Part shown: positions 8,287 to 16,645 of the stretch, piece by piece
How positions within the stretch are numbered: the stretch's first letter is position 1
How the letters are laid out: every line of letters begins with the position of its first letter
From: CALVGQ01 sp031551965
Lineage (GTDB): Bacteria; Bacillota_I; Bacilli_A; Erysipelotrichales; Erysipelotrichaceae
Reading direction: 5' to 3'
DNA length: 64,000 nucleotides
Assembly (NCBI GenBank): GCA_031551965.1
Contig: JAVBMW010000027.1
Location: 1-64,000 of the forward strand
Position numbers and translations under genes: made by a program
Notes under the pieces: model-generated
What the model saw: the letters and a program-made list of their open reading frames with translations, nothing else
What the model was told of the DNA's origin: nothing
The model's database searches: none

Positions 8287-8634
8287 ATGAAATGGAAAAA
8301 TGTAACTGATGGATTTAGTGAATCACAAAGACATTACAAAAACACATATTTGGAAGTTTGTTATGTATTTGATGAAGTATTGGAAGTAAGTTTGTTTTCG
8401 TCTGAACAGGATTTGTATGAAATCTATGTATCCTATGGAATCATGGTAGGGATCATATATGTTGAACAGAATAAAGCTTTATCACTATTTGAAGAAGTTA
8501 AAGAAGTACTTGAAAAAGAATATCGAATAAATAAAAAGCCAACTGGTGAATTCATTGATAGTTTTTGTGAAAAGTATCAATTGGATTACCCAAATGATTT
8601 GTTTTTTGATTTTAATTTAGAAGATTTGATTTAA
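8287..8634 (+). CDS. Hypothetical protein
   Basis: A 115-residue, acidic, apparently soluble protein that I do not recognise. It has no signal peptide or obvious motif; it is rich in Glu and aromatic residues, with a probable helix around ALSLFEEVKEVLEKEYR. The ATG at 8287 is preferred to an upstream TTG at 8275, though its ribosome site (GGGA) is weak. It lies between signal peptidase I and rbgA in the same direction and is probably cotranscribed. Confidence 0.7.
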   Translation: MKWKNVTDGFSESQRHYKNTYLEVCYVFDEVLEVSLFSSEQDLYEIYVSYGIMVGIIYVEQNKALSLFEEVKEVLEKEYRINKKPTGEFIDSFCEKYQLDYPNDLFFDFNLEDLI

Positions 8635-8664
8635 AATAGAAAAAATAGGAATGGAGGTGGGATG

Positions 8665-9510
8665 ATGTCGATACAATGGTTTCCGGGTCACATGACAAAA
8701 GCAAAACGTCAAATGATTGAAAATATTCAAAAAGTAGATATGGTAATTGAAATCAGAGATTGTCGCATTCCACTTTCAAGTACGAATCCGATGTTGGATG
8801 ATATGATCAAGACGAAGCCTAGACTGATACTTTTAAGTAAAAAAGATAAAGGTCAAGTTGAAGAAATAAAAAAATGGATCGAAGTATTAAATAATGAAAA
8901 TACTCAAGCGATCGCAATGGATCTTTTAAAAGACCCTGTATTAAATAAAACAGTTGAAGCTTGTCAAAAAGTAATGCAACCGATGATTGATCGCCAAATA
9001 CGCAGAGGAATCAAACCACGAGCGATCAGAGCAATGGTTGTAGGGATCCCCAATGTAGGAAAATCTACTTTTATTAATCAAATAGCGAAAAAAAAGGCTA
9101 CAAAAACATCGGATAGACCCGGTGTGACAAAAGACCTTCAATGGGTGAAATGCAATGAAAAACTTGAACTACTAGATACACCTGGTGTTTTGTGGCCACG
9201 TTTTGAGGATCGTCAGGTTGCGCTTCATTTGGCAATCACTGGAGCAATTCGAGATAAAATATTACCTTTGGAAGATATTGTTGTCTACGCAATTGAAACA
9301 TTATCAACAGAAGTACCAGAATACATTACAAAGCGTTATGATATTGAAATTCAAGAAGATGCCTACAAAACAATTGAAGCCATTGCCAGAAATAAAAATT
9401 GGATCAAAACAGGAAATGAAATCGATTATGATCGAGCTTACAATATGATTTTAAATGAAATCAGAGATGATAAATTAGGTAATTTTACTTGGGAGAAAGT
9501 TCATGATTAA
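8665..9510 (+). CDS. rbgA: Ribosome biogenesis GTPase RbgA (YlqF)
   Basis: RbgA is a circularly permuted GTPase needed for late 50S assembly. The N-terminus IQWFPGHMTKAKR is diagnostic. The permuted order is visible: G4-like LLSKKDK (about 55), then G1 GIPNVGKSTF (about 127) and G3 LDTPGV (about 173), with the C-terminal RNA-binding helical domain after it. The start at 8665 rather than 8662 matches the family N-terminus and gives better spacing from GGAGGTG. It overlaps rnhB by 8 bases. Confidence 0.96.
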   Translation: MSIQWFPGHMTKAKRQMIENIQKVDMVIEIRDCRIPLSSTNPMLDDMIKTKPRLILLSKKDKGQVEEIKKWIEVLNNENTQAIAMDLLKDPVLNKTVEACQKVMQPMIDRQIRRGIKPRAIRAMVVGIPNVGKSTFINQIAKKKATKTSDRPGVTKDLQWVKCNEKLELLDTPGVLWPRFEDRQVALHLAITGAIRDKILPLEDIVVYAIETLSTEVPEYITKRYDIEIQEDAYKTIEAIARNKNWIKTGNEIDYDRAYNMILNEIRDDKLGNFTWEKVHD

Positions 9511-10123
9511 AGAACTTGAAAATACATATGAACACATTGCTTGGCAAATCGATCAAACCGTAATTGGTATCGATGAAGCTGGTAGAGGTCCGATTGCCGG
9601 GCCATTAGTTGTAGCGGGAGTCATATTACCAATTGGTTATGAAAATCCTGAAATTTATGACTCTAAGCAAACTTCACTTAAAAAAAGAGAAGAATTGTAT
9701 AATGTCATTATAGAAAATGCCTTATCTTATCAAATCGTAATTGTATCTGAAAAAGAAGTGGATGAATTAAATATTTATAGAGCAACTCAAAAGGCAATGC
9801 ATGAAATTGGAGAAAGTTTAGAAAGTACAGTAGTATTAACAGATGCGATGCCATTGCCTCATTGTAGTAAGGTCGTCCATGATATTATCAAAGGGGATCA
9901 AAAAAGTACCTCAATAGCTGCAGCCAGTATTTTAGCTAAAGTGACTCGAGATCGTATTATGATCGAACTAGATAAACAATATCCAGAATATGGCTTTGCG
10001 AGACACAAAGGATATCCGACAAAAGAACATTTAGAAAATCTAAAGAAATTTGGTGTACTTGAAATCCATCGTAAAAGTTATGGACCAGTTCAAGATCAAA
10101 TGCAAATGCAGTTAGATATTTAG
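9503..10123 (+). CDS. rnhB: Ribonuclease HII
   Basis: RNase HII removes RNA from RNA-DNA hybrids, including single ribonucleotides in DNA. The 206-residue protein has the active-site motif GIDEAGRGPIAGPLVV with Asp24 and Glu25, then DSKQTS, and a later SIAAASILAKVTRD segment that is also conserved. It is translationally coupled to rbgA, the same pairing as in Bacillus. A short terminator follows. Confidence 0.97.
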   Translation: MIKELENTYEHIAWQIDQTVIGIDEAGRGPIAGPLVVAGVILPIGYENPEIYDSKQTSLKKREELYNVIIENALSYQIVIVSEKEVDELNIYRATQKAMHEIGESLESTVVLTDAMPLPHCSKVVHDIIKGDQKSTSIAAASILAKVTRDRIMIELDKQYPEYGFARHKGYPTKEHLENLKKFGVLEIHRKSYGPVQDQMQMQLDI

Positions 10124-10143
10124 AGGTTTGAAATCTCTTTTTC
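10122..10143 (+). terminator. Probable terminator of rnhB
   Basis: A short stem AGAGGT with AATCTCT (one G-U pair) is followed by TTTTTCC. It begins inside the stop codon. Confidence 0.5.
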
Positions 10144-10202
10144 CTTTATTTACCTAATCGAAGAATTAATTAAATGGGCATTCTAATATCAGGAGGCCTA
10201 AA

Positions 10203-10673
10203 ATGAAAAAAACATTACTTATAGGATTATTAGTATTATTAACTGGTTGTTCCACCAACAACAAGCCAAAACCAACACCAACACCTACAACTACTCCTTC
10301 AGAAACACCTACGTCAACTCCAACAATAGTAAAAGAAGCGAAAGACGTTGTTGGAGAAGAAACACAGTTTGGTACACCGATTGTAAGTTTGAAAATGGTT
10401 GAAGGAAAAATTACTGAAGTGATGATCGATGAAATTACTTCAAATGGTAGTAAACGAGAACTAAAAGATGAATATAAATTATCTGATAAAGCGGTTGCAC
10501 CATGGATTACACAAGTAGATCGACTTCAGGCTTATATCGTTGAAAAAGGGACAGTCGATGAAATTGAGTTAAAAGATGGCAAAGTAACAAATGAAGATTT
10601 AAAAACAAGTGTTACAATCAATGTTGAAGAATATATCAAAACGATAAACAAAGCTATCAATGAAGCAAAATAA
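10203..10673 (+). CDS. Small lipoprotein, FMN-binding-like
   Basis: A 156-residue surface lipoprotein with lipobox LTGC (Cys16), then a Thr/Pro linker (about 22-45) and a globular domain. The domain (GKITEVMIDEI..., WITQVDRLQAYI, then KTSVTINVEEYI) recalls the FMN-binding domain of PplA or RnfG-type proteins, where an AT/S flavinylation motif precedes such a helix. The expected GAT/S motif is not present (TSVTIN instead), so covalent flavin is doubtful. Assignment is inference from pattern only. The ribosome site is AGGAGG. It is followed by a weak hairpin at about 10679-10710. Confidence 0.65.
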   Translation: MKKTLLIGLLVLLTGCSTNNKPKPTPTPTTTPSETPTSTPTIVKEAKDVVGEETQFGTPIVSLKMVEGKITEVMIDEITSNGSKRELKDEYKLSDKAVAPWITQVDRLQAYIVEKGTVDEIELKDGKVTNEDLKTSVTINVEEYIKTINKAINEAK

Positions 10674-10757
10674 TGATTTAGGTCTCTTTTAATAGGGATC
10701 TTTTCTTTTGCCCAAAGAATTAAAATGTTAAACCATATTCTATTATGGGGTGATAAT

Positions 10758-11441
10758 ATGAAAGTCTATATTCACAATGAAGAAACAAATCGAATCGAAC
10801 ATTATAATTTAGCACTTGATCAAGATATGCCATATACTTCGAATCGAATACTAACAGTGGGAATGTTTAAAGGCGGCACAAACACGGACATCATGTGGAG
10901 TTCAAAGAGTTTTTTAGAAGCATATAATAAAATTGCGGTTCAATTTGGTTGTCCTATTGAAATTGAACATGGTTTTAGTCGTGGATGGCAGGAAATACCC
11001 GATGAAATTTATACACATAAATTGGGAACTGCATTAAACGTTGGCGGAAATTTAAGTATACCTTCATTAAAAAATCTTGTGAAGCTCTTAGAAGAATCCG
11101 GCTTATTTGATTATGTAAGTGAACTTGAACATTTTGCGAATTTTGTGCATTTTCATCAAATTCCTGAACCAGATGGAGCTTTAGTTCCCTTTCATCAAAT
11201 TCAGTTAGGTGAAATTGGTCCTGCTGTATTTGTACTTCAAGATTCATTGTGGAAACTAGGTTATAATATTTGTGAGTTGAATGGAAATTTTGACGAAGCA
11301 TTAAATCAAGAAGTAAAATTATTTCAATTGACCCAAGGTTTAATCCCAAATGGAATAGTAGATCGCTATTTTTGGGTAGCTTTATTTTTGCTGGTTCATC
11401 CAGAAGATTATCGTCTTTTAGCAGACAATAGTTTTAATTAA
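10758..11441 (+). CDS. Peptidoglycan-binding protein with degenerate M15-like domain
   Basis: A 227-residue protein without a signal peptide. Residues about 28-135 resemble zinc D,D-peptidases of family M15: R75 in GFSRGWQE, H87-x2-G-x-A-x-N94 in THKLGTALN and a final VHFH (131-133). The M15 zinc ligand Asp of HxxGxAxD is Asn here. Residues about 150-215 form a peptidoglycan-binding type 1 domain (LQDSLWKLGY ... NGIVDRYFW). The ATG at 10758 follows GGGGTG; an earlier ATG at 10725 has no ribosome site. It may be an inactive wall-binding protein, perhaps linked to spores; function is inference. Confidence 0.7.
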   Translation: MKVYIHNEETNRIEHYNLALDQDMPYTSNRILTVGMFKGGTNTDIMWSSKSFLEAYNKIAVQFGCPIEIEHGFSRGWQEIPDEIYTHKLGTALNVGGNLSIPSLKNLVKLLEESGLFDYVSELEHFANFVHFHQIPEPDGALVPFHQIQLGEIGPAVFVLQDSLWKLGYNICELNGNFDEALNQEVKLFQLTQGLIPNGIVDRYFWVALFLLVHPEDYRLLADNSFN

Positions 11442-11482
11442 GTCAAGTGAAAAATCTTTCACTGAAAAAGGATGAAAATGAC

Positions 11483-11511
11483 TTGAAATAATTTTAGTAA
11501 GCGGTTACAAT
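11483..11511 (+). promoter_or_regulatory. Promoter of the leader ORF-ankyrin-EF-G-like operon
   Basis: TTGAAA (11483-11488) and TACAAT (11506-11511) with a 17-base spacer. The next gene start is 27 bases downstream. Confidence 0.75.
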
Positions 11512-11537
11512 GATATCAAGAAACAGAGGTGAGTACC

Positions 11538-11612
11538 ATGAGCATCAAATTGCCTGAACTTGTTCAAGAAAACAATTTAGGGGTGCTTGTGCGACTTGTA
11601 AATAACTTTTAA
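11538..11612 (+). CDS. 24-residue small ORF, candidate leader peptide
   Basis: A short ORF begins with ATG at 11538 behind a good ribosome site (AGAGGTGAG) and ends with TAA at 11612. The peptide starts MSIKLPELV and ends RLVNNF. A terminator hairpin begins in its stop codon and sits before the ankyrin gene, and no further promoter is visible between them. This is the layout of a transcription attenuator with a leader peptide. Its second half (NNLGVLVRLVNN) also looks like an ankyrin helix, so it might instead be a small relic. It is too short for similarity to decide. Confidence 0.6.
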   Translation: MSIKLPELVQENNLGVLVRLVNNF

Positions 11613-11640
11613 GGTGGGTGCGGTTTGACCTGCCTTTTTT
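11612..11640 (+). terminator. Terminator or attenuator before the ankyrin gene
   Basis: Arms AGGTGGGT (11612-11619) and ACCTGCCT (11628-11635), with two wobble pairs, are followed by five more T. It separates the small ORF from the ankyrin gene. I could not find a clear competing antiterminator stem. Confidence 0.7.
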
Positions 11641-11672
11641 GTACCTCAGTTCAATAAAGGAGGAAAACTTAA

Positions 11673-12341
11673 ATGAATCAATTAGACAAAGAATTTTGGG
11701 ATGCTGCCGCTGCGGGTGATTTCGCAAAGGTATGCTCAACAGTAGCACAAGGAGCAGATATCAATGTTGCTTCTGGTGATGGAAGAAATGCATTAATGCG
11801 TGCTGCAAAGCGTGGGTATGATGATATTGTGCGTTTCTTATTAGATAATGGCGCAAATGTTCGTGCAAGAGATTTTAATAATAAAACTGCATTGATGGGC
11901 GCTTCAAAAAAAGGAAATTTAAATATCGTTAGAATGTTGGTACATGCTGGTGCAGATGTGAATTCACATGACAATAATGGTCGTACATCTTTAATGCGTG
12001 CAGCATTCTTAGGTGAATTTGATGTGTGTCATTATTTAATTGGTAATGGTGTTAATGTTAATGCAAGAGATACAAAAGGTCGTACAGCTTTAATGGAAGC
12101 AGTATTAGCTTGTAAAGCAGACGTGATCACTTTACTTGTGGATGCTGATGCCGATGTCAATGCGCAGGATAATAATGGAAGTACTGCGTTGATGCGTGCT
12201 GCATATAGTGGAATCGTTGAGCTTGTAAACTATTTATTAGCTCATGGTGCAGATAAAGAAATCAAAGATTTTGATGGAAATAAGGCTGTTCATTATGTAC
12301 GTACTGAATGCTTAGATGACTTAAAGGACATCTTGAAGTGA
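11673..12341 (+). CDS. Ankyrin-repeat protein
   Basis: A 222-residue soluble protein made almost wholly of about six ankyrin repeats of 33 residues (for example DNNGRTSLMRAAFLGEFDV and DTKGRTALMEAVLACKADV). It has no signal peptide and so is probably cytoplasmic. AAGGAGG precedes the ATG. It stops 10 bases before the EF-G-like gene and is surely cotranscribed with it. Ankyrin repeats bind other proteins; the tight pairing suggests, but does not prove, a role with the neighbouring GTPase. Confidence 0.92.
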   Translation: MNQLDKEFWDAAAAGDFAKVCSTVAQGADINVASGDGRNALMRAAKRGYDDIVRFLLDNGANVRARDFNNKTALMGASKKGNLNIVRMLVHAGADVNSHDNNGRTSLMRAAFLGEFDVCHYLIGNGVNVNARDTKGRTALMEAVLACKADVITLLVDADADVNAQDNNGSTALMRAAYSGIVELVNYLLAHGADKEIKDFDGNKAVHYVRTECLDDLKDILK

Positions 12342-12351
12342 GGGCGGATAT

Positions 12352-14421
12352 ATGAAAGACTATTTAGCGAGCGAAGTAAGAAATATCGTTTTATTAGGAC
12401 ATAGTGGTACTGGAAAAAGTACGATTGTAGAAGGTGCTTTGTATTTTACAAAACAAGTTGATCGTATGGGTAAAACGGCAGATGGTAATAATACATCTGA
12501 CTTTGATCAAGAAGAAATCAAACGTGGATATTCTATCTATTCTTCTTTAGTACCAATTGAATGGCGTGACTGTAAAATCAACTTTATTGACACACCAGGT
12601 TACTTAGATTACGAAGGTGAAATGAGATCAGGTGCAAGTGTTGCGGATAATGCCTTGATCGTAGTTAGTGGTAAAGATGGAATCGAATCTGGAACAGAGA
12701 AAGCTTGGAAACTTGCTTCTGCTAGAAAACTTCCAACTATTTTCTTTGTGAATAAAATGGATGATGAACATGCAAAATTCGCAAATATTTATGAAGACTT
12801 ACGTAACAAATTTGGTAAGAGTGTTATTGCATTCGAATTGCCGATCGTTGAAAATGAAAAAGTAGTCGGAAGTATCAATATTCTTCGTAAAAAAGCATGG
12901 TATTTCAATGATCGTGATAACGCGAAAGAAGTACCTGCAAATTATGTTGATCAAGTTGAAGAATACTATGCTCAAATCACTGAAGCTATCGCTATGGGTG
13001 ATGATGAATTAATGGAAAAATTCTTCTCTGGTGAAAGTTTTGATGTGCATGAAATTGCAAGAGGGTTGCGTATTGGTGTTCGTTCAGGAGAAATTCGTCC
13101 AGTTTATTGTGGTGCTGCAACTGAATGTATCGGTATTGAAAGATTACTTGATCTAATCACAGAATACTTCCCAAGTTATGCAGAAAAAGGTACTGTTGAA
13201 GCTGAAGATACAAAAGGAAATAAAGTTGTACTTACTACAAATGAAAAAGAAGATTTTAGTGCTTTTGTTTATAAAACGATCGTCGATCCATTTGTAGGAA
13301 AAATTTCATTCTTAAAGGTTATGACTGGTGTGTTTAGTGCTGATAGCCAAGTATACAATGTTCAAAAAGAAGAAGCAGAAAAAATCAATCAAGTATTTAT
13401 TATGAAGGGTAAAGTTCAAATGGCTGCAGGTAAATTATTTACTGGAGACATTGGAGCTGTAATTAAACTTCAATATACTGAAACAAATGATACTTTAGCA
13501 ACTAAGGCAAAACAAGTAAAATATCCAGCAGTTGAATATCCTCAACCATTACTTGGTGTTGCGATTTGGCCTAAGACAAAAGCCGATGAAGATAAAGTAA
13601 GCTTTGCACTTGCGAAAATGTGTGATGAAGATAAATCGATTCGTGTTGTAAGAAATCCAGAAACGAAAGAAACTGTTCTTTATGGATTAGGTGATCAACA
13701 ATTGGATGTTATTATTAGTAAACTTAAATCAAAATATAAAGTTGAAATTGAAACAACTGAACCTAAAGTTCAATACCGTGAAACAATTCGTGGTACTGTG
13801 ACTCAAGAAGGAAAACATAAAAAACAATCTGGTGGAGCAGGACAATATGGACACGTATTCGTTCGTTTTGAACCGGCTGATTGTGAAGATATGATTTTCG
13901 AAGAAGAAGTATTTGGAGGATCTGTACCTCGTCAATACTTCCCAGCAGTTGAAGCTGGACTTCGTGAATGTATGCTTCATGGTGTGCTTGCAGGATACAA
14001 AGTAGTTGGAGTTAAAGCGGTACTTACAGATGGTTCTTACCATGATGTTGACTCAAAAGAAATCGCGTTTAAAGCAGCTGCTCGTATTGCTTATAAAGAA
14101 GGATTACCAAAAGCGAAACCAATCATTCTTGAACCGATCGCAAAAGTTGAAGTTTTTGTTCCAGAAGAATATACCGGAACGATCATTGGTGACTTCAACA
14201 AGCGTCGTGGAATGATCATGGGTATGGATATGGTTGATGATCTTCAAAAAGTTGAAGCTGAAGTACCATTATCTGAAATGCAAAAATATGCAACTGAGCT
14301 TCGTTCAATGACTCAAGGTCGTGGACAATATAGTCTTCAATTTGATCGCTATGAACCAGCTCCTCAACCAATTGCTGATAAAGTAATTCGTGAACAAAAA
14401 ATTGAAGTAAACGAAGAGTAA
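12352..14421 (+). CDS. EF-G-like translation factor GTPase
   Basis: A 689-residue paralogue of elongation factor G (often called FusA2 or EF-G-like). The GTPase domain has the P-loop GHSGTGKS (16-23), G3 DTPGYLDYE and G4 NKMD, then domain II and the EF-G domains III-V (PRQYFPAVEAGLRE, GTIIGDFNKRRG, TQGRGQYSLQF). The switch I sequence is RGYSIYSS rather than the RGITI of true EF-G, and the protein groups by eye with the divergent Firmicute EF-G-like family, which contains no known ordinary elongation factor. True fusA is expected elsewhere with rpsL/rpsG. The exact role is unknown; ribosome rescue or protection is a possibility. Confidence 0.9.
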   Translation: MKDYLASEVRNIVLLGHSGTGKSTIVEGALYFTKQVDRMGKTADGNNTSDFDQEEIKRGYSIYSSLVPIEWRDCKINFIDTPGYLDYEGEMRSGASVADNALIVVSGKDGIESGTEKAWKLASARKLPTIFFVNKMDDEHAKFANIYEDLRNKFGKSVIAFELPIVENEKVVGSINILRKKAWYFNDRDNAKEVPANYVDQVEEYYAQITEAIAMGDDELMEKFFSGESFDVHEIARGLRIGVRSGEIRPVYCGAATECIGIERLLDLITEYFPSYAEKGTVEAEDTKGNKVVLTTNEKEDFSAFVYKTIVDPFVGKISFLKVMTGVFSADSQVYNVQKEEAEKINQVFIMKGKVQMAAGKLFTGDIGAVIKLQYTETNDTLATKAKQVKYPAVEYPQPLLGVAIWPKTKADEDKVSFALAKMCDEDKSIRVVRNPETKETVLYGLGDQQLDVIISKLKSKYKVEIETTEPKVQYRETIRGTVTQEGKHKKQSGGAGQYGHVFVRFEPADCEDMIFEEEVFGGSVPRQYFPAVEAGLRECMLHGVLAGYKVVGVKAVLTDGSYHDVDSKEIAFKAAARIAYKEGLPKAKPIILEPIAKVEVFVPEEYTGTIIGDFNKRRGMIMGMDMVDDLQKVEAEVPLSEMQKYATELRSMTQGRGQYSLQFDRYEPAPQPIADKVIREQKIEVNEE

Positions 14422-14430
14422 ATCAATTAA

Positions 14431-14455
14431 AGACCGGTTTTAGTCCGGTCTTTTT
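14431..14455 (+). terminator. Terminator of the EF-G-like operon
   Basis: Arms AGACCGG and CCGGTCT around TTTTAGT, then TTTT. Confidence 0.9.
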
Positions 14456-14478
14456 CAACTAATAAAGGAGGGATTGTT

Positions 14479-15312
14479 TTGAAGTCCTCACAAGAATTGC
14501 TGATTGATCTTGCGAATTGGGTTGCAAAGGAGTCAAATCTTACTGCGCTTATCTTAAATGGGTCAAGAGCCAACCCAAACGCAAAGAAAGATCGTTTGCA
14601 GGATTTTGATGTAGTAGTCGTTTGTCAAAACATTGAGTATTATAAGAAAGATAAATCATGGATCGATCAGTTTGGAACTATAGCGATCATGCAAGAACCG
14701 GAAAATGGAAATCCAAATGCCTATACTTATTTAATTCAGTTTGAAGATAGAAATCGTATTGACTGTACCTTTCATAATCTCCACAGTGCAATAGTACAAA
14801 TTAAAAATGATCCATTAAGTTTAGTACTTGTGGATAAAGGAAATGATTTTTCGTTTGTACCAGAAGCAAGTGATAAGCTATATCATGTCAAAAAACCTAC
14901 TCAAAAAGAGTTTGAAGAATGCTGTAATGAATTTTGGTGGGTCGCAACTTATGTTGCGAAAGGTCTTAGAAGACATGAACTACTTTATGCTATGGAGCAT
15001 ATCAATGCTTATGTTCGTCCAATGTACTTACAACTTCTTCGTTGGCGTGTGGGCTTTCAAACAAACTTTGAACTCAGCACTGGTAAACAAGATAAATATT
15101 TATTAGATTATTTGGATGATGAAATGAAACAAAAACTACAAAATACTTTTTGTGTTTTAGAAGAAGAAGCGATGTGGAAAGCACTTGAAAATCTTTGTGA
15201 TAGTTTTTCAAGTCTTGCGCAACAATTTGATTTTGAATACAAAATTTATGAAGAAAAAGGATCAAGATCAATAATAGAATTGATCAAAAATATGGATATA
15301 GAACTTGTATAA
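14479..15312 (+). CDS. Aminoglycoside 6-adenylyltransferase-like protein (ANT(6) family)
   Basis: A 277-residue protein of the streptomycin adenylyltransferase family, which transfers AMP from ATP to the 6-hydroxyl of streptomycin. The nucleotidyltransferase motif is GSRANP (28-33) followed by QDFDVVVV with Asp42 and Asp44 as metal ligands; RNRIDCTFH and EFWWVATYVAKGLRRHELL are family segments. The start is TTG at 14479, five bases after AGGAGGG. Codon use and base content resemble the neighbours, so this is likely an intrinsic chromosomal member like aadK rather than a recent import. Whether it gives resistance cannot be told. Confidence 0.88.
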   Translation: MKSSQELLIDLANWVAKESNLTALILNGSRANPNAKKDRLQDFDVVVVCQNIEYYKKDKSWIDQFGTIAIMQEPENGNPNAYTYLIQFEDRNRIDCTFHNLHSAIVQIKNDPLSLVLVDKGNDFSFVPEASDKLYHVKKPTQKEFEECCNEFWWVATYVAKGLRRHELLYAMEHINAYVRPMYLQLLRWRVGFQTNFELSTGKQDKYLLDYLDDEMKQKLQNTFCVLEEEAMWKALENLCDSFSSLAQQFDFEYKIYEEKGSRSIIELIKNMDIELV

Positions 15313-15391
15313 ATTATGTTTTCTATTTCATCTTTAATCGTCATTTAATAGATACACTATTATTCTAAGAAATTGAAGCTTGACCTAAAAT

Positions 15392-15420
15392 AAAAAAACG
15401 AGATTTTTGGATCTCGTTTT
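15392..15420. terminator. Bidirectional terminator
   Basis: Arms AAAACGAGAT (15395-15404) and ATCTCGTTTT (15411-15420), with A and T runs on each side, lie between the convergent ANT(6)-like gene and htrA. Confidence 0.9.
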
Positions 15421-15423
15421 AAA

Positions 15424-16572
15424 TTAGTTCTTAATTTCTTGGAATGTTACTTCAAGATCGATGATTTTATTATCACGACGAACTTGAACATTGACTGTAT
15501 CACCAACTTTATGAGATTCGATGATCCCTACAAGAGTATCATAACTATCAATTGCGATATCATCCATCGATACGAAGCAATCTCCTGCTTGTAGTCCAGC
15601 ACGTTGTGCAGCTGAGTTTTCAATGACTTCTGAAACGTAAACACCAAATTGATTTACGCCGTATTGTTGTGCTGAGAAAGCATTTGTGATATTCGCAACT
15701 TTAATACCAAGGGAAGGTCTTCCCGTTACATAGCCATATTCAAGGAGTTGTTCGACGACTTCTTTTACATCATCGACAGGGATCGCAAAACCTAGTCCTT
15801 CAATGTTGGTACCAGATGATTTTGCGACAACCAAACCAATTAATTCACCTTGACTGTTGAATAATCCACCACCACTGTTTCCAGGATTGATTGCTGCATT
15901 GGTTTGAAGTAAGTTACGAGTTCTACCATCAAGCGTTATTTCGCGATCAAGTGCACTGAGAATACCATTTGTTACAGTTCCACCAAGTTGACCTAGTGGA
16001 TTTCCTACTGCGATGACTTCTTGACCAACAACTAGATTTGAACTGTTGCCAAGTATAGCTGGGATACAATCATTTTTTTCGATTTTAAGTAATGCGATAT
16101 CTGTCTTACTATCGGTTGCGATCAGTGTTGCATCGTAACTAGTACCATCATGCATTTTTACCTTGATTGTTTGCGCACCTTCGATGACATGATTGTTGGT
16201 GATAATGTAACCATTGGTTGAGTAAACAACACCTGATCCCGCACCTTGAGATGTATATTCTTGATTCCAGAAGCTTGTCGTTGTAGTTTCAGTGATGATC
16301 TCAACTACACTGTTTTGTACTAAATCAGCTACTTGAATCACGTTGTTGCCTGTTTCAGTACTTGTCTGTATGACGTTGTTTGCGCTTTGGTAAACAATCG
16401 TTTGATTTGATGGTAAATAGTTAAGTGCTACAAAAGCAGAACTAAAACCTACCGTTCCAGATATCAAGGCACACATAAGGTAAGTTTTTAAGTTTGAGTT
16501 TTTCTTTGGTTTATTAGGTTCACGGAACAAATTTGTTTCCGGAGTAGGGTTTTCTACATTAATTTCTTCCAT
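15424..16572 (-). CDS. htrA: HtrA/DegP-type serine protease
   Basis: A 382-residue membrane-anchored quality-control protease acting outside the cell. A cytoplasmic tail of about 28 residues and one membrane helix (about 29-50) precede the trypsin-like domain with His128 (NNHVI), Asp158 (KTDIA) and Ser233 (NPGNSGGGLF). One PDZ domain follows (about 285-380). It is transcribed alone, convergent to the ANT(6)-like gene, with AGAAAGAAGG as ribosome site. In related bacteria such genes respond to secretion stress through two-component systems; no operator is recognised here. Confidence 0.96.
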   Translation of the reverse strand: MEEINVENPTPETNLFREPNKPKKNSNLKTYLMCALISGTVGFSSAFVALNYLPSNQTIVYQSANNVIQTSTETGNNVIQVADLVQNSVVEIITETTTTSFWNQEYTSQGAGSGVVYSTNGYIITNNHVIEGAQTIKVKMHDGTSYDATLIATDSKTDIALLKIEKNDCIPAILGNSSNLVVGQEVIAVGNPLGQLGGTVTNGILSALDREITLDGRTRNLLQTNAAINPGNSGGGLFNSQGELIGLVVAKSSGTNIEGLGFAIPVDDVKEVVEQLLEYGYVTGRPSLGIKVANITNAFSAQQYGVNQFGVYVSEVIENSAAQRAGLQAGDCFVSMDDIAIDSYDTLVGIIESHKVGDTVNVQVRRDNKIIDLEVTFQEIKN

Positions 16573-16645
16573 AAAATACCTTCTTTCTATTTATAACTTC
16601 ATTATGGGGTGCTTTGTTGAATTTTATATGGTATTAATGTGAAGT

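Noticed and set aside
10975..11349. 124-codon ORF on the minus strand opposite the peptidoglycan-binding protein
   Set aside because: It lacks a ribosome site and recognisable sequence, while the plus-strand gene has clear domain similarity.
13729..14043. 104-codon minus-strand ORF inside the EF-G-like gene
   Set aside because: A shadow of conserved EF-G coding sequence; no ribosome site or recognisable product.
14479..15312. Recently acquired aminoglycoside resistance gene
   Set aside because: No mobile element, repeat or change in base use around it; it looks like an intrinsic chromosomal ANT(6) relative.
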